Shown: positions 28,014 through 37,175 of the stretch, piece by piece | Layout: the number at the start of each line of letters is the position of its first letter | Position numbering within the stretch: position 1 is the stretch's first letter | NCBI GenBank assembly: GCA_001580565.1 | Contig: LRBF01000051.1 | Span: 1 to 56,814 of the forward strand | Length of the DNA: 56,814 nt | Source of the DNA: Caballeronia megalochromosomata | GTDB lineage: Bacteria; Pseudomonadota; Gammaproteobacteria; Burkholderiales; Burkholderiaceae | Direction: 5' to 3' | Position numbers and translations under genes: made by a program | Notes under the pieces: generated by a model | The model's input: only the letters and a program-made list of their open reading frames with translations | Database searches by the model: none | What the model was told of the DNA's origin: nothing

Positions 28014-28043
28014 GCCCGGTGCACGCGCACCGGGCGTTTTTTT
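28014..28043 (+). terminator. Rho-independent terminator after DUF4148 gene
   Basis: GCCCGGTGC and GCACCGGGC form a 9-bp stem with a 4-nt loop, followed by seven T at 28037-28043. It also separates this gene from the convergent AEC transporter. Confidence 0.92.
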
Positions 28044-28049
28044 GCGCGC

Positions 28050-29006
28050 TCAGAGCATCAAGGTCAGATAGAACGTGACCGTGACGAGAGAAACCACCGT
28101 CGAAAAGAGAATCGCGCTCGACGTCACGCCGCCCTCGCGCCGATAAAACTCGGCAAGCATGAAGGGACCGGTGCCAGTCGGCAGCGCGCTCAGGATCACG
28201 GCCGTCTTCGCCCACAACGGCGGCAAGCCGAACACATGGAAGGCCAGCCACCAAGTCAGCAGCGGTTGCGCGACCAGCTTGAGCATCACGAGCGCGCTCG
28301 TCGTGCCGACGGCGCGCGCCTCGCCTTTCGCGCCGAGAAAAAGACCGAGCGCGACGAGCGCGCAAGGACTCGCCGCGCCGCCCAGTAATTTGAGCAACGC
28401 CTCGGCGCCTTCGGGCACATGCGCGCCCGAGCCGCTCAGCAACGCACCCGCGACGGGCGCGATCAGCAACGGATTCTTCGCGAGCGACTTCGCCACATGC
28501 CCGAGCGTGGCGACGATGTGCTTCTCCGTCTGCAGTCCGAGTTCGATCAATACGATCGCCACCCCGAACAGCACGCAGACGGTGATGATCGTCGCGATCA
28601 CGGCGGGCGCGAGGCTTTCCTTGCCGAACGCGAGCAGGCACAGCGGCAGGCCGACGAAACCGGTGTTCGGATACGCCGCGTTCAATCCGTCGATGCTCGC
28701 ATCGGCGAGATGACGCGACTGCATCAGGCGGACGATGAGCGTCAGCAGAAAGATCACCGCCGAGCCGATGCCGAACGCGGCGATGAACGCAGGCTGATCG
28801 AGCATGCTCCACGGCGTCTTCGCCATGATGTCGAAGAGCAGCGCGGGTAACGCCAGATAAACCACGAAGCGGTTCAGCTCGGATGCGGCGGTCGGTCCGA
28901 GCCTGTTGAGCTTGCGGCAGGCGTAGCCCGCAAAGATGAGACCGAAGACCGGCAGGATGATCGTGAAAAGCGGAGTAAGCAGCGAAGGCAGTGACGCGAA
29001 TGGCAT
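28050..29006 (-). CDS. AEC-family permease (auxin efflux carrier type)
   Basis: This 318-residue membrane protein has ten predicted helices in two five-helix halves. Family blocks include LNRFVVYLALPALLFDIMAKTPW, NAAYPNTGFVGLPLCLLAFG and LPTGTGPFMLAEFYRREGG. Bacterial AEC proteins carry carboxylates such as malate or malonate, or unknown solutes. I chose ATG 29006 (MPFASL) because the longer frame to 29102 adds a hydrophilic stretch unlike the family. No ribosome site is strong. One of the GGTGAG-N6-CGGGAG motifs lies 56 bp upstream. Confidence 0.9.
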   Translation of the reverse strand: MPFASLPSLLTPLFTIILPVFGLIFAGYACRKLNRLGPTAASELNRFVVYLALPALLFDIMAKTPWSMLDQPAFIAAFGIGSAVIFLLTLIVRLMQSRHLADASIDGLNAAYPNTGFVGLPLCLLAFGKESLAPAVIATIITVCVLFGVAIVLIELGLQTEKHIVATLGHVAKSLAKNPLLIAPVAGALLSGSGAHVPEGAEALLKLLGGAASPCALVALGLFLGAKGEARAVGTTSALVMLKLVAQPLLTWWLAFHVFGLPPLWAKTAVILSALPTGTGPFMLAEFYRREGGVTSSAILFSTVVSLVTVTFYLTLML

Positions 29007-29061
29007 GAGACAGCTGCTTTGGGTATGAGGTGGAAGAGCGAGAGGATACTCCGGGACGAAA

Positions 29062-29079
29062 GGTGAGACGTTGCGGGAG
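29062..29079 (+). repeat. Spaced motif GGTGAG-N6-CGGGAG, copy 1
   Basis: This is an exact match to a split 6+6 motif found five times in the window, twice in one intergenic region and three times in another. The N6 here is ACGTTG. It lies 56 bp upstream of the minus-strand AEC permease start. Confidence 0.75.
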
Positions 29080-29308
29080 TGCCGCGACGGTGAGCCGCCC
29101 AATGGACGCGCAACTCACTCTTAACCGGATCATAGGGAACGCGAAGCATTTTCGCGATTTCACTCACAGTGTTAAATGGACGATGCAAGCCGTTGTTCTT
29201 TAACGCATTCGACTTTCCGGACTGCTGCGGCGCGTCATGTGAGGCGCACCGTGCGTCAGGTCATTCGCGATTCGCCGCCCCGGCCTCGAATCGGCGTGCG
29301 GCGGTTAA

Positions 29309-29326
29309 GGTGAGGTGATTCGGGAG
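29309..29326 (+). repeat. Spaced motif GGTGAG-N6-CGGGAG, copy 2
   Basis: Exact copy with N6 = GTGATT, in the same orientation as the others, 191 bp before the lipocalin start. Confidence 0.75.
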
Positions 29327-29433
29327 TCGGGCGAATGCTGTGTCGCCGGGATGCAGCTACAGAATAAAACCCTGTCGGGACAGCCACTTGCGCCTCGCGC
29401 CGCGCTTTGCGGACGTCATCGAATGGGCCTGAA

Positions 29434-29451
29434 GGTGAGGAAATCCGGGAG
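29434..29451 (+). repeat. Spaced motif GGTGAG-N6-CGGGAG, copy 3
   Basis: Exact copy with N6 = GAAATC, 66 bp before the lipocalin start and 125 bp after copy 2. Confidence 0.75.
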
Positions 29452-29517
29452 CCGCGCGCGGACGGAACGAAGCTTGCTGATCGTTCTGCCTTCGCACTTC
29501 TCACTCAACCGCGCAAC

Positions 29518-30087
29518 ATGAACATCAGAAGACCCTGGGCATACGGCGCCGCGGCGCTGGCCTTGATCGGCGGCATCGTCACGCTGGCCGCGTGCGCATC
29601 GAACGGAGCGCGCAAGAGCGGCAACGACGACGTGCCCGAACCGTCGAAAGCCGTCGATCTGGATCGCTATCTCGGCCACTGGCACGAGTTCGCGCGCTAC
29701 GAAAACCGCTTCGAGCGCAACTGCGAAGCCGTCACGGCGAACTACGCGCGTCGCGAGGACGGACTCGTCTCCGTCGTCAATGCGTGCAGGCAAGGCGGGC
29801 TGAACGGTCGATATCGGTCGGCGGAGGGACGCGCGAAGATCGTCCCCGGATCGAACGGGACGAAACTGAAGGTGTCGTTCTTCGGACCGTTCTATGTCGG
29901 CGACTACTGGATTCTCGATCACGCCGACGATTACACATGGTCCATCGTAGGCGAGCCGAGCGGGCGTTATCTGTGGATCCTGACGCGCGAAGCGAAACCT
30001 TCGGCCGAGTTGCGCCGCTCGCTGATCGAGCGCGCGCGTTCGCTCGGTTACGACGTCACGATGCTGCGCGAGACGCAGCAAGGCTGA
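29518..30087 (+). CDS. Lipocalin-family outer-membrane lipoprotein (Blc type)
   Basis: This 189-residue protein has a signal peptide with lipobox LAAC (lipidated C26). The lipocalin fold starts DLDRYLGHWHEFARYENRFERNC, which holds the GxW motif, and includes VSFFGPFYVGDYWILDHADDYTWSIVGEPSGRYLWILTR. Blc-type lipocalins bind lysophospholipids or fatty acids and help membrane maintenance under stress. I chose ATG 29518 because it begins the signal peptide directly. A longer frame from 29407 adds only charged sequence. Two GGTGAG-N6-CGGGAG motifs lie upstream. Confidence 0.93.
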   Translation: MNIRRPWAYGAAALALIGGIVTLAACASNGARKSGNDDVPEPSKAVDLDRYLGHWHEFARYENRFERNCEAVTANYARREDGLVSVVNACRQGGLNGRYRSAEGRAKIVPGSNGTKLKVSFFGPFYVGDYWILDHADDYTWSIVGEPSGRYLWILTREAKPSAELRRSLIERARSLGYDVTMLRETQQG

Positions 30088-30091
30088 GCGG

Positions 30092-30358
30092 CTAGCGCCC
30101 CTTGCAGGCGATGAGCAGTGCGTTCTGATTGTTCTCGGTGGACTGCCCGAGCACGTCGTAGCCGCCCGGACAGAGCACCTTCGCGTTGTCCGTGCAGTTG
30201 CTCCAGCCGCCGTAAGCGGGACACTGGATCTGCTGCGTCGGACGGCCATCGGCGGAAAAAAGCGGCGGCGCGCTGCTGCATCCGGCAAGCGCCCATGCGC
30301 TGCCCGCAAGCATGACTGTAAGACCCACTGCCCTGCCGAGTTTCATCCCGCGCTTCAT
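30092..30358 (-). CDS. Small cysteine-containing lipoprotein of unknown function
   Basis: This 88-residue protein has a signal peptide with lipobox ALAGC (C27). The mature part of about 60 residues has four further cysteines, in QCPAYGGWSNC, VLCPGG and IACKGR, which probably form two disulfides in the periplasm. The family function is not known to me. It converges on the lipocalin gene with only 4 bp between stops. A shorter start, four codons in, is possible. Confidence 0.75.
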   Translation of the reverse strand: MKRGMKLGRAVGLTVMLAGSAWALAGCSSAPPLFSADGRPTQQIQCPAYGGWSNCTDNAKVLCPGGYDVLGQSTENNQNALLIACKGR

Positions 30359-30451
30359 CCCGTACCCCTTTGATTCCTGGTCGTTATTTTTCGATTTCGG
30401 GAGTATGCCACGCGCGGCTTCCGCACCGGTCCGGCCGGTCGCAAACGCCCG

Positions 30452-31906
<1,455 letters not shown>

Positions 31907-31926
31907 GGCGCCCAAAGTCTCCGTTA

Positions 31927-31940
31927 TCTCCATATCGAGA
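31927..31940. promoter_or_regulatory. TCTC-N6-GAGA site 1 (activator binding)
   Basis: TCTC-CATATC-GAGA overlaps the 5' end of the activator gene. It may mediate autoregulation. Confidence 0.5.
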
Positions 31941-31944
31941 CAAA

Positions 31945-31962
31945 TATCTCAATATAGAGACG
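31945..31962. promoter_or_regulatory. TCTC-N6-GAGA site 2 (activator binding)
   Basis: TATCTC-AATATA-GAGACG keeps the four central bases of each half-site. It lies 5 bp from site 1. Confidence 0.55.
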
Positions 31963-32024
31963 CCCCGGCAATCCGCATCTGTACTAGTCTTGACAAGTTG
32001 CAATGCCGTGCGGGACCGTGCGAA

Positions 32025-32042
32025 TGTCTCGATCCGGAGACA
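32025..32042. promoter_or_regulatory. TCTC-N6-GAGA site 3, perfect palindrome (activator binding)
   Basis: TGTCTC-GATCCG-GAGACA is a perfect 6+6 palindrome centred about 97 bp before the expected gntP transcription start, the usual place for an upstream activating sequence of a sigma-54 promoter. Confidence 0.7.
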
Positions 32043-32105
32043 TCGGGCTGAAACGTTACGGTGCCATTCTGGGGCAATGCCCGCCGCGGCTGCATGCTGG
32101 CGCAA

Positions 32106-32121
32106 TGGCACGAAACCTGCT
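32106..32121 (+). promoter_or_regulatory. Sigma-54 (-24/-12) promoter of gntP
   Basis: TGGCACGAAACCTGCT matches TGGCACG-N4-TTGCW with one mismatch. The GG (32107) and GC (32119) elements are exactly 10 bp apart. It faces the GntP permease start 94 bp downstream and lies next to a divergent sigma-54 activator gene. Confidence 0.85.
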
Positions 32122-32214
32122 TTTGCCCGCGCGGTGCATATCGACGCGCCGGTAGCGCTTTCAGAAGAAGCGCGCTGACACTGTTTCAAAGAACAAACCA
32201 CTCACGGAGACTCA

Positions 32215-33615
32215 ATGTCGTTCATCATCGTGCTCGCCGCCCTGGCGTTCCTGATGCTCGCCGCTTACCGCGGCTACAGCGTCATTCTATTTGCGCCGAT
32301 CGCGGCGCTCGCAGCCGTCCTCCTCACTGACCCCGCCGCCGTCGCGCCGGTGTTCTCCGGCATCTTCATGGAGAAGATGGTCGGCTTCGTGAAGCTCTAT
32401 TTCCCGGTGTTCCTGCTCGGCGCGGTATTCGGCAAGGTCATCGAGTTGTCGGGCTTCTCCGAGTCGATCGTCGCCGCCGCCATTCGCTATATCGGCAAGT
32501 CGCGCGTGAATGCGGTGATCGTCGCGGTGTGCGCGTTGCTCACCTATGGCGGCGTGTCGCTGTTCGTCGTGGTGTTCGCGGTGTATCCGTTCGCGGCGGA
32601 GATGTATCGCCAGAGCAATATTCCGAAGCGCCTGATGCCGGGCGCGATCGCGCTGGGCGCATTCTCGTTCACGATGGATTCGCTGCCGGGCACGCCGCAG
32701 ATTCAGAACATCATTCCGACGACGTTCTTCAAGACGACCGGCTGGGCCGCGCCGTGGCTGGGCGTGATCGGTTCGGTGTTCATCATCGTGGTCGGTCTGA
32801 CGTTCCTCGAATGGCGTCGCCGTTCGGCGATGGCCAAGGGCGAAGGTTACGGCACGTCGCTTGTGAACGAGCCAGAGCGTGTGGAATCGACGTCGCTCCC
32901 GAATCCGCTGCTCGCGATCGCGCCGCTGATTCTCGTCGGCGTGGCGAATTTCGCGCTGACCAAGTGGATTCCGACGTGGTACGGCGCGAGTTACACGGTG
33001 CCGCCGGAAGTGCTGCCGGGCGTGCATGCGCCGGTGACCACGGCTGTGAAGACCGTCGTGGCGATCTGGGCGGTTGAGGGTGCGTTGTTGCTGGGTATCG
33101 TGCTCGTCTTGCTGACGGCGTTCCCGCGCGTGAAGGAGCGGTTCGCGGTGGGCACGCGGGCGGCGGTCGCGGGCGCGCTGCTCGCGGCGATGAACACGGC
33201 TTCGGAGTATGGCTTCGGCGGTGTGATCGCGGCGTTGCCGGGCTTTCTCGTGGTCAGCGATGCGCTGAAGAGCATCCCGAATCCGCTCGTCAATGCGGCC
33301 ATTTCCGTGAGTTCGCTTGCGGGGATTACCGGATCGGCGTCGGGCGGGATGAGTATCGCGCTTGCCGCGATGTCCGATACGTTTATCGCCGGTGCGCAGG
33401 CGGCGCATATTCCGCTCGAGGTGCTGCATCGGGTTGTGGCGATGGCCTCCGGCGGCATGGATACGCTGCCGCATAACGGGGCCGTCATTACGCTGCTCGC
33501 GGTGACCGGGCTTACGCATCGGGAGTCGTATCGCGATATTTTCGCTGTGACGGTTATTAAGACGCTGGCTGTGTTTTTTGTTATCGCGGTGTATTACTTG
33601 ACGGGGATTGTTTGA
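32215..33615 (+). CDS. GntP-family permease, probably for 3-hydroxybutyrate or a related hydroxyacid
   Basis: This 466-residue protein has about twelve helices and GntP-family blocks such as AYRGYSVILFAPIAALAAVLLT, LYFPVFLLGAVFGKVIE, FSFTMDSLPGTPQIQNIIPT and ASGGMDTLPHNGAVITLL. The family imports gluconate and other hydroxyacids with protons. The 3-hydroxybutyrate dehydrogenase gene downstream points to that substrate, an inference from order. The start has CGGAG about 7 nt upstream. Expression is probably from the sigma-54 promoter at 32106. A 601-bp repeat element begins 33 bp after the stop and separates it from bdhA. Confidence 0.93.
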   Translation: MSFIIVLAALAFLMLAAYRGYSVILFAPIAALAAVLLTDPAAVAPVFSGIFMEKMVGFVKLYFPVFLLGAVFGKVIELSGFSESIVAAAIRYIGKSRVNAVIVAVCALLTYGGVSLFVVVFAVYPFAAEMYRQSNIPKRLMPGAIALGAFSFTMDSLPGTPQIQNIIPTTFFKTTGWAAPWLGVIGSVFIIVVGLTFLEWRRRSAMAKGEGYGTSLVNEPERVESTSLPNPLLAIAPLILVGVANFALTKWIPTWYGASYTVPPEVLPGVHAPVTTAVKTVVAIWAVEGALLLGIVLVLLTAFPRVKERFAVGTRAAVAGALLAAMNTASEYGFGGVIAALPGFLVVSDALKSIPNPLVNAAISVSSLAGITGSASGGMSIALAAMSDTFIAGAQAAHIPLEVLHRVVAMASGGMDTLPHNGAVITLLAVTGLTHRESYRDIFAVTVIKTLAVFFVIAVYYLTGIV

Positions 33616-33648
33616 CGGTTTTTTTGGGGCGGTGCTGATGGGGTTTTT

Positions 33649-34249
33649 TCGGCGCGAAAGCCTGATTTCGTGTCGGTCTATTAGCACTGCCCCTGTGCGG
33701 GGCGGCAGTCACTTTCTTTGCTGCTGCAAAGAAACAGCTCTCCCCAGCCTAAGCACTTCACACCGGCCGCGGCACAGGCGATTGGCTGAATGGCCCGGCT
33801 GTAGCGAGTGCCACCACAAAACTCACCGGGCTTGGACCGCGCACGGTCTGACAAGCCATAACTTTTAGCGCGCTGGTTCAGCACGAAAGAGTTCCGGCAC
33901 AGCGCTACGCGCTGCCGTTGGGTATGCGAGGGAAACCGTCGGAGAAGAAGCGCACGCAGACCCGATTGACCCATCGGCCGCGCAGCGGGCCGGAGCTATT
34001 TCGTGCTGAACCAGCCACGCGTGCGGCGCGATGTGTCAGACCGTGCGCGATCCAAGCCGCGCGAGTTTTGTGGGGGCACTCGCTACTGCCGGGCCATTAG
34101 GTCAATCGCCTGTGCCGCGGCCGGTGTGAAGCACTTTGGATCGGAAAAGCTGCTTTCTTTGCCTACTTTCTTTGCAGCAGCAAAGAAAGTAGGTGCCGCC
34201 CCGCACAGGGGCAACGCTAATAGACCACCGCGAAAACGGGATCCAGCGA
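33649..34249. repeat. Long inverted-repeat element, copy 2
   Basis: This is a full copy of about 601 bp with two ~230-bp imperfect inverted arms and a spacer bounded by GGTTCAGCACGAAA (33875-33888) and its reverse complement (33999-34012). The right arm has the 14-bp stem hairpin at 34162-34193. The right terminus is ACGGGATCCAGCGA; the left terminus is degenerate. It lies between gntP and bdhA, two genes expected to be co-transcribed. Small ORFs inside it and across its edges are not credible genes. Confidence 0.92.
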
Positions 34250-34354
34250 CAAAACCCCAAACCCATCGCCAACCCTAATATCCACCCACCCAAACAGCAC
34301 CCCAAACTCCCAGAAAGAAGATCCCAAAAACCCAAAACCGGAAAGAAAAAACAG

Positions 34355-35149
34355 ATGACTCAAACCGCATCGAACAAATCGCTCGCCGGGAAAACGGCAC
34401 TGGTCACCGGCTCGACGAGCGGCATCGGCCTCGCCATCGCCACGGCGCTCGCGCAATCCGGCGCGAACCTCGTCCTCAATGGTTTCGGCGATATCGAAGG
34501 CGCGCTGAAGCAGATCGAAGCGACCGGCGTGAAAGCCGTGCACCACCCCGCCGACATGACCAAGCCGCAAGAAATCGAAGCGATGATCTCGTTCGCGAAC
34601 GATCAATTCGGCGCCGTCGACGTCCTCGTGAACAACGCGGGCATCCAGCATGTCGCGACCATCGACGAATTCCCGATCGACCGCTGGGACGCGATCATCG
34701 CCATCAATCTGAGCTCGGCCTTCCACACCATGCGCGTCGCGCTCCCGCAGATGCGCGCGCGCAACTGGGGCCGCGTGATCAACATCGCGTCGGTGCACGG
34801 GCTCGTCGGCTCGGCGGGCAAGTCGGCCTATGTCGCCGCCAAGCACGGCATTCTCGGGCTCACCAAAGTCGCCGCGCTCGAAAACGCCCGCACCGGCGTG
34901 ACCGTCAACGCGATCTGCCCGGGCTTCGTGCTCACGCCGCTCGTGCAGAAGCAGATCGACGATCTCGCCGCGCGCGATTCGCTCACGCCCGACGCCGCCC
35001 GCGCGAAGCTGCTCGGCGAAAAGCAGCCGTCCGCGCAGTTCGTGACGGCGCAGCAGATCGGCGACATGACCGTGTTTCTCTGCTCCGACGCCGCAAGCGA
35101 AATGCGCGGCTCGGCGCTGCAGATCGACGGAGGATGGAGCGCGCAGTAA
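34355..35149 (+). CDS. bdhA: 3-hydroxybutyrate dehydrogenase (SDR family)
   Basis: This enzyme oxidises D-3-hydroxybutyrate to acetoacetate with NAD, linking polyhydroxybutyrate breakdown to acetyl-CoA. The 264-residue protein has the short-chain dehydrogenase cofactor motif TGSTSGIG, NNAG, and the catalytic Ser-Tyr-Lys set in IASVHGLVGSAGKSAYVAAKHG. The FVLTPLVQKQI segment is diagnostic of 3-hydroxybutyrate dehydrogenase. I chose ATG 34355 with GGAAAG upstream. An in-frame extension to 34193 would read into the repeat element and is rejected. A repeat copy separates it from gntP, so its own promoter may lie in the last 105 bp. Confidence 0.95.
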   Translation: MTQTASNKSLAGKTALVTGSTSGIGLAIATALAQSGANLVLNGFGDIEGALKQIEATGVKAVHHPADMTKPQEIEAMISFANDQFGAVDVLVNNAGIQHVATIDEFPIDRWDAIIAINLSSAFHTMRVALPQMRARNWGRVINIASVHGLVGSAGKSAYVAAKHGILGLTKVAALENARTGVTVNAICPGFVLTPLVQKQIDDLAARDSLTPDAARAKLLGEKQPSAQFVTAQQIGDMTVFLCSDAASEMRGSALQIDGGWSAQ

Positions 35150-35252
35150 GCGATGCGCGCCTATCGGCGACATTCCGCCACACTTGAGCGTTTCACTCGG
35201 AATCCCCTAAAGATCGTGGGGGTTTCGTCCGTTATGTCCTTGTAATCAGGCG

Positions 35253-35278
35253 CGCGCCGCCTTCCCAAAGGCGGCGCG
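35253..35278. other. GC-rich hairpin in the bdhA-chemoreceptor gap
   Basis: CGCGCCGCCTT and AAGGCGGCGCG form an 11-bp perfect stem with loop CCCA. There is no T-tract, so it may be a weak terminator for bdhA or a leader structure ahead of the chemoreceptor start 25 bp on. Confidence 0.5.
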
Positions 35279-35302
35279 TGATTCGGAAGAAGCAAGGACA
35301 TC

Positions 35303-36862
35303 ATGCGCAATAACCAGCCCGTCACCCAGCAAGCGTTCGAATTCCCCGCCTCGGAGATGCTCGTCTCCGCCACCGATCTCTCCGGCAACATCCAGTACTG
35401 CAATCCGGCGTTCGTGTCGGTGTCCGGCTTCTCGCGCGAGGAGCTGATCGGTCAGCCGCACAACATCATCCGCCACCCAGACATGCCGCGCGAAGCCTTC
35501 GCCGATCTCTGGGCGACGGTCCGCGCCGGCCGCTCGTGGACGGCGCTCGTCAAGAATCGCCGCAAGAACGGCGATCACTACTGGGTGCGCGCGAACGTCA
35601 CGCCGGTGATGGAGCACGGCAAGGTCGTCGGTTATCTCTCCGTGCGCGTGAAGCCGACGCACGAGGAAGTGCGCGACGCGAGCGCGCTCTATGCGCAGAT
35701 GAAGGCCGGCAACGCCTCGCACAAGCTCGTGCGCGGCGCGCTCGTGAAGGACGGCATCGCCGGCAGGCTCGCGGCGATCGCGAACATGCCGGTGAGCGCG
35801 CGTCTCGCCGCTGCGTTCGCGGCCGTGCCCGCGAGCATGTTGATCGCGGCGCTGGCCGGATGGCAGGGCGCGCCGCCGCTGCCCTTCTGGATCGCGTTCG
35901 GCGCGAGTTCGGCGGCGAGCTTCGCGAGCTGGCTCGCGCTCTCGCGTCAGGTCGATGCACCCGTGCGGACCATGTCCGGCTTCGCCGCGCGCATGGCCGC
36001 GGGCGATCTGACCGTCGACATGCCCGATGCGCGCCACGACGATCTCGGCGACGTGCAGCGCGCGCTCGCCCAGTTGAAGGCGAATCTCGCGGCGATCGTC
36101 TTCGACGTGCGCGGGCAGATCGGCGGCATGCTCGACGCCGCCAACGAAATTTCGAGCGGCAACACGGACCTGTCGCGCCGCACGGAGATGCAGGCGGCAT
36201 CGCTCGAACAGACTGCCGCAACGATGGATCAACTGACCACCACCGTGCAGGGCAACGCCGACGCCACCGTGCGCGCGCTGGAACTCGTGAAGGAAGCGCA
36301 GGCCGCGGCGGACGACGGCGGGCGCATCGCGAGCCAGGTCGAGCAGACGATGGCGGGCATCACGGCGGCTTCGCGGCGCATCGCGGACATCACCGATGTC
36401 ATCGACGGCATCGCGTTTCAGACCAACATCCTCGCGTTGAACGCGGCCGTCGAGGCGGCGCGCGCGGGCGAGGCGGGCCGCTCGTTCGCGGTGGTCGCGA
36501 CCGAAGTGCGCAATCTGGCGCAGCGCTGCGCGGCTTCGGCGAAGGAAATCGAAGGCGTGGTGGCGACGAGCGTCGCGCAGATCGAGGACGGCACGCGCCT
36601 CGTCACGCGCACGACGCGCCAGATGCGCGCCATCGACGAAGCGGTGAACCGCGTGTCGACCATCATCATGGAAGTCGCGAAGGCGAGCGGCGAGCAGGCC
36701 GAGGGCATCGCGCAGGTGAATCAGGCGGTCGCGCATCTCGACGATTCGACCCAGCAGAACGCCGCGCTCGTCGAACAGGCGGCAGCCACGGCGAAGCGTC
36801 TCGCCGAACGCGCCGTGGTGCTCGACGAAGCCGTGCGGCTCTTCACGGTTGCGAAAGCTTGA
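35303..36862 (+). CDS. PAS-domain methyl-accepting chemotaxis protein (Aer-like)
   Basis: This 519-residue receptor starts with a cytoplasmic PAS domain (about 15-115; NPAFVSVSGFSREELIGQPHNIIRHPDMP is the Aer signature). Two membrane helices follow (about 170-212), then a HAMP region and a long coiled-coil signalling domain whose tip is EVRNLAQRCAASAKEI. Aer-type receptors sense redox state or oxygen through FAD in the PAS domain and signal to CheA. No other chemotaxis genes lie beside it, so it feeds a distant pathway. The sensing role is inferred from the family. Confidence 0.95.
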   Translation: MRNNQPVTQQAFEFPASEMLVSATDLSGNIQYCNPAFVSVSGFSREELIGQPHNIIRHPDMPREAFADLWATVRAGRSWTALVKNRRKNGDHYWVRANVTPVMEHGKVVGYLSVRVKPTHEEVRDASALYAQMKAGNASHKLVRGALVKDGIAGRLAAIANMPVSARLAAAFAAVPASMLIAALAGWQGAPPLPFWIAFGASSAASFASWLALSRQVDAPVRTMSGFAARMAAGDLTVDMPDARHDDLGDVQRALAQLKANLAAIVFDVRGQIGGMLDAANEISSGNTDLSRRTEMQAASLEQTAATMDQLTTTVQGNADATVRALELVKEAQAAADDGGRIASQVEQTMAGITAASRRIADITDVIDGIAFQTNILALNAAVEAARAGEAGRSFAVVATEVRNLAQRCAASAKEIEGVVATSVAQIEDGTRLVTRTTRQMRAIDEAVNRVSTIIMEVAKASGEQAEGIAQVNQAVAHLDDSTQQNAALVEQAAATAKRLAERAVVLDEAVRLFTVAKA

Positions 36863-36929
36863 GATCGGGCAGCGTCGAAAGGCGCGTCGCTTGGTACTAT
36901 CGGGACATTGCCAACGAGGAGTGTGTCCG

Positions 36930-37163
36930 ATGACCGCTGAGAACAATCGCGCGGAAGAAGCGCGAGCGATGGAACGTATCGTGAACGCAACGCGCCAGGT
37001 CCAGTCCGCTTTCCTGGCGCTGCAAAAGCATTTCCCGCCTGAAGGCGACGCCCGCCCGTCGCAGATCGCGCTGCAGACTTTCGACGCCGCGCTCCAGGAA
37101 CTCGAAGACGCCCAGGCCGCCTTCGACACCATGCTCAACGACCTGTTCGACGGCAACCGCTAG
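36930..37163 (+). CDS. Small helical hypothetical protein
   Basis: This 77-residue acidic protein is predicted to be mostly alpha-helical (NRAEEARAMERIVNATRQVQSAFLALQKHF... ALQELEDAQAAFDTMLNDLFDGNR). It has no signal peptide or membrane segment. The ATG at 36930 has GAGGAG about 8 nt upstream. It ends 12 bp before the stop of the convergent AI-2E-type permease gene. I do not recognise a family. The clear ribosome site and composition support a real gene. Confidence 0.7.
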   Translation: MTAENNRAEEARAMERIVNATRQVQSAFLALQKHFPPEGDARPSQIALQTFDAALQELEDAQAAFDTMLNDLFDGNR

Positions 37164-37175
37164 GCGCGTCACGCC

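Larger units (their letters stand above)
29007..29517. other. 511-bp divergent intergenic region with three spaced motifs
   Basis: No convincing gene lies between the AEC permease and the lipocalin. The region carries three exact copies of GGTGAG-N6-CGGGAG at 29062, 29309 and 29434, all on the plus strand. Confidence 0.7.

Noticed and set aside
34193..34354. In-frame N-terminal extension of 3-hydroxybutyrate dehydrogenase
   Set aside because: The extra 54 residues are translated repeat-element sequence. The ATG at 34355 has a ribosome site and the normal family start.
33616..34354. Insertion sequence with transposase
   Set aside because: The element has terminal inverted repeats but no transposase frame in any copy, and no target duplication was recognised. 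At most it is non-autonomous.
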